Shown: one piece after another, positions 39,990 through 49,354 of the stretch
Layout: every line of letters starts with the position of its first letter
How positions within the stretch are numbered: the stretch's first letter is position 1
Notes under the pieces: generated by a model
Seen by the model: only the letters and a program-made list of their open reading frames with translations
What the model was told of the DNA's origin: nothing
The model's database searches: none
Origin: Pseudomonas lutea
Lineage (GTDB): Bacteria > Pseudomonadota > Gammaproteobacteria > Pseudomonadales > Pseudomonadaceae
Assembly (NCBI RefSeq): GCF_000759445.1
Contig: NZ_JRMB01000002.1
Coordinates: forward strand, 1,860,001 to 1,924,000
DNA: 64,000 bases
Direction: 5' to 3'
Position numbers and translations under genes: made by a program

Positions 39990-41228
39990 ATGCTGAACGG
40001 CCTATGGCTCGGGTTTTTCGTGGTCGCGGCGATTTCTGCCCTGGCGCAGTGGCTCGTCGGGGGAAATGCGGGCGTTTTCGCTGCGATGGTCGAGAGCATC
40101 TTCGCCATGGCCAAGCTGTCCGTGGAGGTCATGGTGCTGCTATTCGGTACGCTGACCCTGTGGCTGGGCTTTCTCAACATTGCCGAGAAGGCCGGGATCG
40201 TCGACTGGCTCGGTAAAATCCTCGCTCCGCTGTTTCATCGCCTTATGCCCGAAGTGCCCCGCGGTCATCCGGCCTTGGGCCTTATCACCCTCAACTTCGC
40301 CGCCAACGCACTGGGCCTGGACAACGCTGCCACGCCCATTGGCCTCAAGGCGATGCGCTCACTGCAAGAGCTCAATCCCAGTAAAACCATTGCCAGCAAT
40401 GCGCAAATCCTTTTTCTGGTGCTCAACGCCTCTTCGCTGACGTTGCTGCCGGTTACCATCTTTATGTATCGCGCCCAGCAAGGCGCCGCTGACCCTACAA
40501 TGGTGTTTCTGCCGATATTGCTCGCGACCAGTGCGTCGACGCTGGTCGGGCTGTTATCGGTGGCGTTCATGCAGCGGCTCAAGCTGTGGGATCCGGTAGT
40601 GCTCGCTTACCTCATCCCCGGAGCGCTCCTGCTGGGCGGCTTCATGGCCGTGCTGGCTGGGCTGTCTGCCGCTGCGCTGTCCAGCCTCTCTTCGGTGCTG
40701 GGCAACGTCACCCTGTTCGGCATCATCATGCTGTTTCTGGTGATCGGCGCACTGCGCAAGGTCAAGGTGTACGAAACCTTCGTCGAAGGGGCAAAAGAAG
40801 GCTTCGATGTCGCCAAAAATCTGCTGCCGTATCTGGTTGCGATGTTGTGCGCGGTGGGTGTGCTGCGTGCATCGGGCGCGCTGGACTTCATTCTTGAAGG
40901 CGTTCGCCACGCGATACAGTGGCTGGGCATGGACACCCGCTTCGTTGATGCGCTGCCGACCGCACTGGTTAAACCATTTTCCGGCAGCGCCGCACGGGCA
41001 ATGCTGATCGAAACCATGAAAACCCAAGGCGTCGACAGCTTCCCTGCACTCGTCGCAGCGACCATTCAGGGCAGCACTGAAACCACTTTCTACGTTCTGG
41101 CGGTGTATTTCGGCGCTGTGGGCATTCAACGGGCACGACACGCTGTAGGTTGCGCGCTGCTGGCGGAATTCGCCGGCGTCGTTGCTGCAATCGCCGTCTG
41201 CTACTGGTTCTTTGGCTCGGCAACGTAG
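39990..41228 (+). CDS. Nucleoside-recognition (SpmA/SpmB-type) membrane protein
   Basis: 412 residues with GAGGGG before ATG 39990. Two homologous gate-like halves: GITLNFAANALGLDNAATPIGLKAM in the first and the VKPFSGSAARAM plus ATIQGSTETTFYVLAVYFG motifs in the second, the fused SpmA-SpmB arrangement. Substrate unknown; sporulation is irrelevant in Pseudomonas. The 3' end overlaps the convergent lipoprotein gene by 28 bp. Confidence 0.85.
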   Translation: MLNGLWLGFFVVAAISALAQWLVGGNAGVFAAMVESIFAMAKLSVEVMVLLFGTLTLWLGFLNIAEKAGIVDWLGKILAPLFHRLMPEVPRGHPALGLITLNFAANALGLDNAATPIGLKAMRSLQELNPSKTIASNAQILFLVLNASSLTLLPVTIFMYRAQQGAADPTMVFLPILLATSASTLVGLLSVAFMQRLKLWDPVVLAYLIPGALLLGGFMAVLAGLSAAALSSLSSVLGNVTLFGIIMLFLVIGALRKVKVYETFVEGAKEGFDVAKNLLPYLVAMLCAVGVLRASGALDFILEGVRHAIQWLGMDTRFVDALPTALVKPFSGSAARAMLIETMKTQGVDSFPALVAATIQGSTETTFYVLAVYFGAVGIQRARHAVGCALLAEFAGVVAAIAVCYWFFGSAT

Positions 41229-41839
41229 CGCCGCTGGCCCTGCTCGACCGTCCACTGCAACACTTGGCCTGCCAGCGTATCGCTGGCTTGGCCGAACGCC
41301 GAAACAACCGCTGGTACTTGCTTGTCCGCCACCGGTTGGCGCACTTCAAACCGCCGGCTCGCCACAATCCGCTGACGGTCATCTGCAAGTCTTGCATCCA
41401 GACGAATCACCACCTCGATTGCCGATCCGACGTACTCGCTCTGAAACGCCTGCAGCTCGCCGCCCAATTCAAAGTCAGCCTGCAGATTGCTGTCATCGGT
41501 GCTGATCGACTTGACGCGTCCGTCACGATAGAAGGCGTCGGTCAGCCGATTGCGCAGTAGCAGCGGTGCCGGATCGCTCCAACGCGCGCCCTTGTAGCTG
41601 CTGATGATATTGCCCTGAGGCAAAACTGCGATCCGGGGGCTGTCCAGGGTTTCGCTCGACTTGGGCCGCACTACCCGCAACGACCACAGCATCGGCGTCG
41701 TTTCTCTGCTTGCCGACTGCGCTGCCGGCAAACGGTAGACATCCGACGGCGGCTGTTCGGGCAGGATGGAGCAGGCGCTCAATGACAACAATGTCGCCGC
41801 CAACAACGGTGCAGTGAAAGACTGACCGACAAACCTCAT
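41201..41839 (-). CDS. ABC transport auxiliary lipoprotein (PqiC family)
   Basis: 212 residues with a lipobox LSLSAC (Cys23). PqiC/ABC-type transport auxiliary features include the VYRLPAAQS start, IAVLPQGNIISSYKGARWSDP and the DFELGGELQAF core. It should act at the outer membrane as end piece of the MCE lipid-transport chain. Its start overlaps the MCE gene stop (ATGA). The terminal 28 bp run antisense into the SpmAB-like gene. Confidence 0.88.
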   Translation of the reverse strand: MRFVGQSFTAPLLAATLLSLSACSILPEQPPSDVYRLPAAQSASRETTPMLWSLRVVRPKSSETLDSPRIAVLPQGNIISSYKGARWSDPAPLLLRNRLTDAFYRDGRVKSISTDDSNLQADFELGGELQAFQSEYVGSAIEVVIRLDARLADDRQRIVASRRFEVRQPVADKQVPAVVSAFGQASDTLAGQVLQWTVEQGQRRYVAEPKNQ

Positions 41840-42777
41840 GGCTCAAACTCCTTGTTCTTCTCGCTGCCCAGCAGGTAACCACTGGGATTGGCGTTCAGGC
41901 TCCGCGAGATGGTTTTCAACGAACTCAGGGTCTCACGTAACTCTCGAATGGCCGGACCCAATTCGCCCAGCCCCTGCAGGCCTTCGTTTACCGAATTCTG
42001 ATTGGTCTTGAGCAGCGAATTGATGGTCTGGCTGCTTTGCTCAAGGGACTTCATGGTCTGTTGGGCGCTGGCCATGGTTTGCCTGCCGTCGCTGGTCAGC
42101 AGTTGGTTGGCATTGCGCATCAGCGTGGATGTCTGCTCCAGCGTTGCGCCGGCCTGCTTGCTCAATAGCGTCATCTGCTTCAGCGCCTGACGAATATCGT
42201 CGCGTTGATCGGCGATGGCCCCGGTGGTTTGCTCCAGGTGTTCAAGCGTGCGTGACAGGGTTTGCACGTTATTGGAGGAAAACATCGCGTTGGCGTTGTG
42301 CAGCAGCGTATTGGTCCCGCTCAGCAGGTCATCACTGTCGTTGAGCAACCGTGAAATGGGCGACGGCGAAGCGATAATCACCGGTAAGTTGCCGCCCTCA
42401 CCTTTCAGCGCCTCGCTCTGCGGCGTGCCCCCACTGAGCTGGATGAGCGACGTCCCGGTGATGCCGGCCAGCGCGAGCTTGGCGAACGTGTCGCGTTTGA
42501 TGGGCGTTTCACCGGCGACGCGGATCTGCGCCAATACGCGGCGTGGGTCTTGGGGGTCAAGGCGCAACTGCACAACGTCGCCGACCTTGATCCCGCTGTA
42601 TTGCACCGGGCTGCCGCGGGACAACCCGGTCACTGCTTCATTGAAGACGACCTGATAGTCCTTGAATGCGGAGTCGACACTGGACTTGGCCAGCCACAGG
42701 CCGAACAGCAAGGCAGCGGCGACCACGATGACCGTGAACAGGCCGATCAAAACGTGATGGGCGCGGGTTTCCATCAT
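41836..42777 (-). CDS. MlaD-family MCE protein
   Basis: 313 residues: one N-terminal membrane helix (about 10-28), MCE domain (about 38-115, YSGIKVGDVVQLRLDPQDP), and a long coiled-coil tail with repeats of Gln/Thr-rich heptads (residues 145-290). It forms a periplasmic hexameric ring that carries lipids between membranes. ATGA overlap with both neighbours. Corresponds to PA3213. Confidence 0.92.
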   Translation of the reverse strand: MMETRAHHVLIGLFTVIVVAAALLFGLWLAKSSVDSAFKDYQVVFNEAVTGLSRGSPVQYSGIKVGDVVQLRLDPQDPRRVLAQIRVAGETPIKRDTFAKLALAGITGTSLIQLSGGTPQSEALKGEGGNLPVIIASPSPISRLLNDSDDLLSGTNTLLHNANAMFSSNNVQTLSRTLEHLEQTTGAIADQRDDIRQALKQMTLLSKQAGATLEQTSTLMRNANQLLTSDGRQTMASAQQTMKSLEQSSQTINSLLKTNQNSVNEGLQGLGELGPAIRELRETLSSLKTISRSLNANPSGYLLGSEKNKEFEP

Positions 42778-43580
42778 GAGACCTCGTGTGGGTGGGTGGC
42801 CGCTGAATAGGCCGAGCGGCCGCGCGGTCCGTGAAAGTACTCGTGAACCCAGGCGTCCTTGGTGGCGGACACCCGATCGATGCTGTCCGCGACCAGCACG
42901 CGCTTCTGCGCGAGCACGGCGACGCGGTCGGTGATTGTATAAAGCGTATCGAGATCGTGGGTGACCATGAATACGCTCAACCCCAACGCATCGCGCAAAG
43001 TCAGGATCAACTGGTCGAACGCGCCTGCGCCAATCGGATCGAGTCCGGCGGTGGGCTCGTCAAGAAACAGTATGTCCGGGTCCAGAGCCAACGCTCGCGC
43101 CAGCGCCGCCCGTTTGATCATGCCGCCTGATAGGGACGCCGGGTATTTGTGCGCGGCTGAAAGAGGCAACCCGGCCAGTGCCATCTTGATCCCGGCCAGG
43201 TGCTCGGCCTCTTCACGGCTCAGTCCGGCATGCTCCATCAGAGGCAATGCGACGTTCTCACTAATGGTCAGCGAGGAGAACAGCGCACCCTTCTGAAACA
43301 GTACGCCGAAACGTCGCTCAACCTGAGAGCGCGCTTTGTCGGGCAGATTCAGCAAGTCCTGACCCAGCACGCGGACGTTACCCGCCGCGGGCCGTTGCAG
43401 GCCGACGATGCTGCGCAGCAACACCGATTTGCCCGCGCCAGAGCCGCCCACTACACCGAGTATCTCGCCGCGATACAGATCCAGGTCGAGGTTTTCATGC
43501 ACCACTTGCGGTCCGAAACGATTGCTCAGGCCGCGGACCTCGATCACCGTCTCAACGGGTTGTACGCAACGTCGGGTCAC
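42774..43580 (-). CDS. MlaF-like ABC ATP-binding protein
   Basis: 268 residues from GTG 43580, which overlaps the permease stop by four bases (GTGA); an ATG at 43598 is possible but makes a longer overlap. Walker A GGSGAGKSVLL, signature LSGGMIKRAALARAL and Walker B ILFLDEPTAGLDPIG are intact. The Ser/Thr-rich C-terminal part resembles MlaF. Powers lipid transfer by the MCE complex. Confidence 0.93.
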   Translation of the reverse strand: MTRRCVQPVETVIEVRGLSNRFGPQVVHENLDLDLYRGEILGVVGGSGAGKSVLLRSIVGLQRPAAGNVRVLGQDLLNLPDKARSQVERRFGVLFQKGALFSSLTISENVALPLMEHAGLSREEAEHLAGIKMALAGLPLSAAHKYPASLSGGMIKRAALARALALDPDILFLDEPTAGLDPIGAGAFDQLILTLRDALGLSVFMVTHDLDTLYTITDRVAVLAQKRVLVADSIDRVSATKDAWVHEYFHGPRGRSAYSAATHPHEVS

Positions 43581-44746
43581 CAGCCGATCTCCATGCAAAA
43601 CATTGCCACCAGTGCGTCCAGCACGATCACTACAAAAATGGACTGCACCACGCTCGATGTGGTGTGAGCGCCTACTGACTCAGCGCTGCCTTCGACCTTG
43701 AAGCCTTCAAGACAACCGATGGCGGCGATGAAAAAAGCAAAAAGGGGCGCCTTGGCGATGCCCACAAGAAAGTGCTGCACCCCGATGTCGGCCTGCATCA
43801 ACGACAGAAACATTGCCGGGGAAATACCGAGTGACAGCGCGCACACCACGCCACCGCCAACGATGCCGCAGATCATCGCGAGGAACGTGAGGATAGGAAG
43901 GGAGATGAGTAACGCCAGTACGCGGGGCAGCACCAGCAGCTCTGTAGGACTCAACCCCAGGGTCTGCAGAGCATCCAGCTCTTCGTTGGCCTTCATTGAG
44001 CCGATCTGCGCGGTGAAAGCACTGGCGGTGCGACCGGCCAATAGAATGGCGGTCAGCAGCACCGCGAACTCGCGCAGGAACGAAAACCCGATCAAGTCCA
44101 CTGTGAAAATGGTGGCGCCAAACGCTCTTAGCACGGTGGCGCCGAGAAAAGCCACGACGGCGCCGACCATGAACGTCAGCAGCGCTACGATGGGCGCAGC
44201 GTCCAGGCCGATTTGCTCGATGTGGGCGATAACGGAAGTGGTTCGCCAGCGCCTCGGACGAAACAGCATAGAGGCAAAGGTTTGCAGGATCAGCCCGATA
44301 AAACCCAGTAGTTGCAGGGTGTCCTTCCAGATCACGTCCACTGCTGCGCCGATCCGCGCCAGCAACTGCATGCCAACGGCAGCGTCGGGCTCTCGAACGG
44401 GCCTGCAATAGTCCGCCAATGCGCTCTGGATGGTTTGCATTAGCGCGCGGCTGGATTCCGGCAAATGGGGGGCCTGTACCGCGAGCAGTCGCAGGCGCTG
44501 CGCGCCCAATAGCTCCACCAGAAGCGAGGCGCCTGCGGTATCCAGCGCGCCAAGCTCGTCCATGTCCACATCGGTGGTGGGCCCGAATCCTGCGGTCAAG
44601 GCATCGCTTTGCCGCCTGAGCTCGCGGTAGTGGGCGAGCGTCCAGTCTCCGCTGATCCGCAACCGTGCGGGGTCGCTGGACGTGTCCAGTGATAGGCGTC
44701 CCGCCGTCGCGGACGGGGGAGCCGCCGGGGTGTTCAGTAGTGTCAT
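43577..44746 (-). CDS. MlaE permease with fused N-terminal STAS domain (MlaB-MlaE fusion)
   Basis: 389 residues from ATG 44746. Residues about 15-110 form a STAS domain (SGDWTLAHYRELRRQ, DVDMDELGALDTAGASLLVEL) that would play the part of E. coli MlaB, and residues about 140-389 are the MlaE permease with five membrane helices, GRTASAFTAQIGSMKANEELDAL and GGSAESVGAHTTSSVVQSI-type motifs. One protein therefore supplies both subunits. Follows the DUF5924 gene by 10 bp. Confidence 0.9.
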   Translation of the reverse strand: MTLLNTPAAPPSATAGRLSLDTSSDPARLRISGDWTLAHYRELRRQSDALTAGFGPTTDVDMDELGALDTAGASLLVELLGAQRLRLLAVQAPHLPESSRALMQTIQSALADYCRPVREPDAAVGMQLLARIGAAVDVIWKDTLQLLGFIGLILQTFASMLFRPRRWRTTSVIAHIEQIGLDAAPIVALLTFMVGAVVAFLGATVLRAFGATIFTVDLIGFSFLREFAVLLTAILLAGRTASAFTAQIGSMKANEELDALQTLGLSPTELLVLPRVLALLISLPILTFLAMICGIVGGGVVCALSLGISPAMFLSLMQADIGVQHFLVGIAKAPLFAFFIAAIGCLEGFKVEGSAESVGAHTTSSVVQSIFVVIVLDALVAMFCMEIGW

Positions 44747-44756
44747 AGCGACGAGC

Positions 44757-45932
44757 TTAGTTGGTTTCGGCTGGCGCGGATGGGGTCTCTGCTGGCGCGC
44801 TGTTCCCCGGTTTTTTGGCAGCGCTGTCATCCGGTCCCACGGCGTCGGTGCCCGGTTTCAAACCTGCCGGCTTGGTCTTGTTGCGAGTGACCGCAGGTTG
44901 ATCGCGTTCAGTCACCTCAAAGCGCAGCACACCGATCATTTGTCCGTCCTCGGTCAGTACTCTCACCTGCCATTTGCCAAGGACATCCGGCGGAAAATTC
45001 TGCTTGTGCGTCCAGGCCCGATAGCCTTCCTCACGGCCACCACGAATGTCTAGAGCAATACGCTCTATTTCCTCGCCGTTGTGGCGCCAGACGTGATAAA
45101 TCCGCTCGTTCAGCCCGCGCGGTGCGTTGATCGAGGTGTACGCGTAAAGACCCGCGCTGCGCAACTGATTGACCCCGATCTCCTGAATGCTTTCGCCAGG
45201 CGTTCGGTTCTGGTTATCGAAGCGTGTGCTGATCGCGGCCTCGGTCAGCCAAAGCGTTGCCGGCGGCACCCAGAACCGCAGCAGCCAGCCCGCGCCGCCG
45301 ATTGCCAGTGTCATCACTACCAGGCCGACGCCGCGCTTCCAGTTATTGATCGGGTAGCCCGAAGCCAGGCTCGGAAACGACAACAGCATGGCAATGCCCA
45401 GTGCCAGCTTGTAACTCTCGGCGGTGGTGAGGTGAACAATGATCGGCAGTGCCGTGAGCAACGCCGCGAACAGCGTCAGCGTATGCAGCCCCATGAACAG
45501 CCAGCGCCGCGGTGCCAGCCATTTGTAATACAGCGGATCGATGATCGAGATCAGGCCAGCTGCACCCAGCAGCCCGGTGAATGCCAGTTGGCCACTGTTC
45601 CAGGTGGTGGTCACGAAGAAAAATGGCAGGACGAAGAACAGGCTCTCCTGGTGAATCATTTGCGTTGCGTAGCGCAACAGCGGCTGGGGAATCTCGCGTT
45701 TGAACATCTTGGCGAACAACGCGACAGCGCTGTTTTCTACCATCAGCCAAATCCAGCTCACCAGAAGAATGACGGCGATCCACGTCGCCAGTTTGGCCTG
45801 GCGATCGACCAGAATGAAACTGCCGATGCCTGAGCAGAATCCGAAAAACGCGATCAGACCGGGATAACGCTTGATGAACTCCAGTACGCGCTGTACCAGC
45901 GTGTGCTGAATGATGGCGTTAATGTCTGGCAT
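44757..45932 (-). CDS. DUF5924/DUF2914 family membrane protein
   Basis: 391 residues: seven or eight membrane helices (residues 20-235), then a soluble DUF2914 domain (about 260-340, VWRHNGEEIERIALDIRGGREEGYRAWTHKQNF and WQVRVLTEDGQMIG, both segments given in part), and a Pro/Ala tail. First gene of the MCE operon. It is found upstream of this MCE set in several pseudomonads as I recall. Role unknown. Confidence 0.85.
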   Translation of the reverse strand: MPDINAIIQHTLVQRVLEFIKRYPGLIAFFGFCSGIGSFILVDRQAKLATWIAVILLVSWIWLMVENSAVALFAKMFKREIPQPLLRYATQMIHQESLFFVLPFFFVTTTWNSGQLAFTGLLGAAGLISIIDPLYYKWLAPRRWLFMGLHTLTLFAALLTALPIIVHLTTAESYKLALGIAMLLSFPSLASGYPINNWKRGVGLVVMTLAIGGAGWLLRFWVPPATLWLTEAAISTRFDNQNRTPGESIQEIGVNQLRSAGLYAYTSINAPRGLNERIYHVWRHNGEEIERIALDIRGGREEGYRAWTHKQNFPPDVLGKWQVRVLTEDGQMIGVLRFEVTERDQPAVTRNKTKPAGLKPGTDAVGPDDSAAKKPGNSAPAETPSAPAETN

Positions 45933-46003
45933 CTCGGAATGTCACTCTGGGTATTGGGGTTGAGAGGCAGCGCTGAACGAATCCAGCATGCCGGGTTGTT
46001 TCG

Positions 46004-47386
46004 TTAAAGCGGCCGCTTTTTGTAGGCGCGCCAGCGCCAGAGGACCAGCAACGCTAACACTGCGCTCAGTACCACGCCGATCCCGTAGAGCTCGTCGTAG
46101 CTCAGCAATGGTTCTTCAACACGAACGTAACCCGGTTGTGCCAGCAATTGACGCATCGCCACGTTCGCCAGATCCAGGCTAACGCCCCGGGTGCGCTTGG
46201 CCGGATCCTGAAAGCGGCCATCGTCGTAGTCGTTCAAAGCTCCCCAGTAATAGTCGGCCAGCGCGCTGTTGCCTTGAACGGTCCAGGCCTGCTTGGCGAT
46301 CGACGCCTGCTGCAATCGCGCGAAGGTGGCCGGGTCCATGCCCTCCTTGCGCAGCCGCTGAAGCATTGCGCGCACCGCTGCGGTGGCCGGGTCCACGTCG
46401 TCACGGCTCAGGTCGGCATTGAGGCTAAGAAATCCGGTGTCACCGAAGGCTTCACGGTCAGCCCACGGGCCGTAAGAATAGCCTTTGTCCAGACGCAGTT
46501 CGCTGTAGAGCGCCCAGTCCAGATAGGCCTTCACCAGATCCCAGGTTTCGTCATGCTGCTCGCCCATGTCCGGCTCAGGAAAAAACAGATGCAGCTTCGC
46601 GCCATCGCCCAATGCACCGCGTACCAATGTCCGTTCAGGCTCTGCCTTTTCGGAAATCGAGCGGAGGGGAGGATGCTCAGTCGGATCGACAGCGTTGAGC
46701 TGGCCAAACGTGCGGTCCAGATACGCCGGCAGGAGCTTGTCGAGGTCTCCGACGATGATCAGGGTCATGTTGTTGGAGGCGTACCAGTTGTCGTGGATGT
46801 TCTCGACCTGCTCCAGGGTCAGATGATCAACCTCAGGCCGCTCCGGGCATTTGAGCCCCAGCTCGACAGCGAGTTGATTACCGGCGCCGTGGCCAACGTC
46901 GCGCTTGTCCAGCCAGCGTTGCAGATGTGAATAATGGCCACCGTCCTCACGAGCAACAATACGCTTGGCGGTGTCCAGGTTGGCCTGATTGAGCTGCGTA
47001 TGGGTCAGCAAATTGAGTAATAGGTCGAGGACCTTGCGCTGGTTCTGGGCTGGGGCCTCGATGACAAAGGTCGTGTCGGTATTGCTGGTGAAAGCATTCC
47101 ACTCGCCGCCGAGGGCCTGCATCTGCTGCTCAAGGCCGCCTTCCCCGCTGTTGTCGATCCCACTGAAAAGCAGATGCTCCAGCAGGTGCGGCAGCTCCTT
47201 GTCCTCGCACTTGAAGTCGTCAAAGCCGATGCCCACCACAAGACGAATCGCAACGTGGCCTTTGTCCCCCGGCTTGAGCAGCAGTTGCAAACCATTGGGC
47301 AGCACATAGCCCTCGACCTGAAACCGGTCGAGTGCCATCGAAGATAGGGATGTGAGCAACAAACAAACGAACAGCAGGCGACGCAT
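46004..47386 (-). CDS. M16-family zinc metallopeptidase (insulinase-like), membrane-anchored
   Basis: 460 residues from ATG 47386 with AAGGAAG upstream and a signal peptide ending SMALD. The inverted zinc motif HLLEH is at residues 67-71 and the third ligand Glu147 lies in RIVAREDGG. A single C-terminal membrane helix (about 435-452) ends in a basic tail, so the catalytic part should face the periplasm. Monomeric half-length of pitrilysin. Followed by a palindromic AAAGCGGCCGCTTT at the stop. Confidence 0.88.
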   Translation of the reverse strand: MRRLLFVCLLLTSLSSMALDRFQVEGYVLPNGLQLLLKPGDKGHVAIRLVVGIGFDDFKCEDKELPHLLEHLLFSGIDNSGEGGLEQQMQALGGEWNAFTSNTDTTFVIEAPAQNQRKVLDLLLNLLTHTQLNQANLDTAKRIVAREDGGHYSHLQRWLDKRDVGHGAGNQLAVELGLKCPERPEVDHLTLEQVENIHDNWYASNNMTLIIVGDLDKLLPAYLDRTFGQLNAVDPTEHPPLRSISEKAEPERTLVRGALGDGAKLHLFFPEPDMGEQHDETWDLVKAYLDWALYSELRLDKGYSYGPWADREAFGDTGFLSLNADLSRDDVDPATAAVRAMLQRLRKEGMDPATFARLQQASIAKQAWTVQGNSALADYYWGALNDYDDGRFQDPAKRTRGVSLDLANVAMRQLLAQPGYVRVEEPLLSYDELYGIGVVLSAVLALLVLWRWRAYKKRPL

Positions 47387-47453
47387 CAAAACGGGCTTCC
47401 TTGCGGGCCGGTATGTGTAACAGACTTCACAACCGGCGCTGCGTTCACCTTCA

Positions 47454-49097
47454 TCAGTCCGCTTGACTGTCGCTGGCCAAGGCACCTGTGTCGGAGGTTT
47501 CGAGGACCGCATAGGCGCTGCTGCAGAACAGCGAGTTCAAGCGTTTCATGTCAGAAATCAGCTCAAGGTGCAGTGAGCTGGTCTCGATACTCTGCACGAT
47601 CTTGCGTTGCAGCCTGCTGACATGGGCGTGTGCCAGGCGGCGCTCCTGCGCGCGAAAGCGACGTTTCTCACGTAACAATTGACGCGCACTCTCCGGGTCG
47701 CCACTCAGGAACACCGACAAGCCCAGCCGTAGGTTCGCCATCAATTGCTCGTGCAGTCCGGAGAGTTCCTCCAGACCGACGTCGGAAAAAGACCGTCGTT
47801 GCGACGTCTTCTGCTGCTGCACCTTGCGCAACATGCGCTCTATGAGGCCACTGGCGAGCTCAAGGTTGATTGCCAGTTCGATGATCTCCGCCCAGCGGCG
47901 ATTGTCCTGATCGCTTAGCTCATCACGCGGCATCTGCGCCAGATACAGCTTGATAGCGTTGTAAAGCACCTCGACATCATCATTGAGCCTGCGCACCTCC
48001 TGCGTCACGGCCGTCTGGTTGCCACGCAGGACTTCCTGCATGGCATTGAGCATGCTGTCTATCAGATCGCCCATGCGCAGGGTCTCACGCACTGCGTTTG
48101 CCAGTGCCAGGCTTGGCGTGGCCAGTGCGGTCAGGTCCAGATGTCGAGGCTTGGTCTGGCCGTTGATCTCAGCCTGCCGGGGCAGGATCGAGGCACACAG
48201 GCGGCCCATCGGGCCCACCGTCGGCAACATGATCAGGCAGCGCAGCGAGTTGTAGATCACATGGAAACTGATCACCAGGCTGGACGGGCTGACATTGAGT
48301 GTGTCCATCCACGCGACCAGTGGGGTGAGCAAGGGAGTGATGAGCACCAGGCCGATCAGTTTGTACAACAGGCTGCCTAGCGCAACTTGACGACCTGCGA
48401 CGTTTTGCATGCTGGTGCTGAGGAACGCCAACAGACCGCTGCCGATGTTCGCACCAATGACCAGGCCGATCGCCACCGGCAGGCTTATGATTTCCGCGCC
48501 GGCGAGCGTCGCGGTCAACAACACGGCTGCGAGACTGGAGTAGGAAATCAGCGCGAACATCGCACCCACCAGAGCATCAAGCAGTAGGTCGCCGGTCAGT
48601 GACGCGAACAGTACCTTGACCCCGGCCGCCTGAGTGATGGGCGCCGCAGCGGTGACGATCAGTTGTAATGCCAGAATGATCAGGCCCAGACCGATGCCGA
48701 CTCGACCCATTTGACCGATCCGGGTCTGCTTGCGCGAGAGAAAAAAGATCACGCCGAGGAAGATGAGCAGAGGTGACAGCCATGACAGGTCGAAGGTGAG
48801 GATTCGCGACATGACGGCCGTACCGACGTCGGCGCCGAGCATGATTGCCAGTGCGGGCGTTAGCCCCATCAGCCCCTGGCCTACGAATGACGTCACCAGC
48901 ATCGCTGTGGCGTTACTGCTCTGCACGACTGCCGTTACGAGTATCCCCGCGACGAAAGCCAGCGGGCGCTTGGACATGTTTTGCCCGATGACGCGGCGCA
49001 GCTGCGAGCCGTAGACGCGCAGAATGCCCGTACGAACGATATGTGTGCCCCAGATCAGCAGCGCGACGGCGGAAAGCAAATCGAGCAGGGTCAGCAT
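47454..49097 (-). CDS. Na/Pi cotransporter family protein with PhoU-like tail
   Basis: 547 residues from ATG 49097. The membrane part has the QSSNATAMLVTSFVGQG motif and a second SYSSLAAVLLT half, the two QSSS-type repeats of Na/Pi-IIa relatives. The C-terminal 180 residues are helical and PhoU-like. Gene transcribed towards M16 peptidase with a 67-bp gap. Substrate inferred from the family. Confidence 0.88.
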   Translation of the reverse strand: MLTLLDLLSAVALLIWGTHIVRTGILRVYGSQLRRVIGQNMSKRPLAFVAGILVTAVVQSSNATAMLVTSFVGQGLMGLTPALAIMLGADVGTAVMSRILTFDLSWLSPLLIFLGVIFFLSRKQTRIGQMGRVGIGLGLIILALQLIVTAAAPITQAAGVKVLFASLTGDLLLDALVGAMFALISYSSLAAVLLTATLAGAEIISLPVAIGLVIGANIGSGLLAFLSTSMQNVAGRQVALGSLLYKLIGLVLITPLLTPLVAWMDTLNVSPSSLVISFHVIYNSLRCLIMLPTVGPMGRLCASILPRQAEINGQTKPRHLDLTALATPSLALANAVRETLRMGDLIDSMLNAMQEVLRGNQTAVTQEVRRLNDDVEVLYNAIKLYLAQMPRDELSDQDNRRWAEIIELAINLELASGLIERMLRKVQQQKTSQRRSFSDVGLEELSGLHEQLMANLRLGLSVFLSGDPESARQLLREKRRFRAQERRLAHAHVSRLQRKIVQSIETSSLHLELISDMKRLNSLFCSSAYAVLETSDTGALASDSQAD

Positions 49098-49306
49098 ATG
49101 GAGAGCCCCCTGTGGTTGCCCATTGGGCAAAGTTAAAGGTCCAGCGAGTAGTAAACGCAGGTATTGGTGACAGACCCGCAGCGTGCCCACTTAAGCTTTA
49201 GTTGGCCTGTGGCCCGAATGCCAGCATGGCACAGCGGATTATTCGTTGAAACAAAACTGTAACAAAACAAGGGGCTTGCGAGCAGGGCGTGATTAGGCCC
49301 GCAAAG

Positions 49307-49333
49307 AAAAAACGGGGCAATCGCCCCGTTTTG
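49307..49333 (-). terminator. Rho-independent terminator after terC
   Basis: AACGGGGC and GCCCCGTT arms with a 4-base loop are followed on the minus strand by a run of T (TTTTTTC). It lies 22 bases past the TerC stop and may also terminate transcripts from the left. Confidence 0.88.
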
Positions 49334-49354
49334 TTATCCCTCACACGATCAAGC

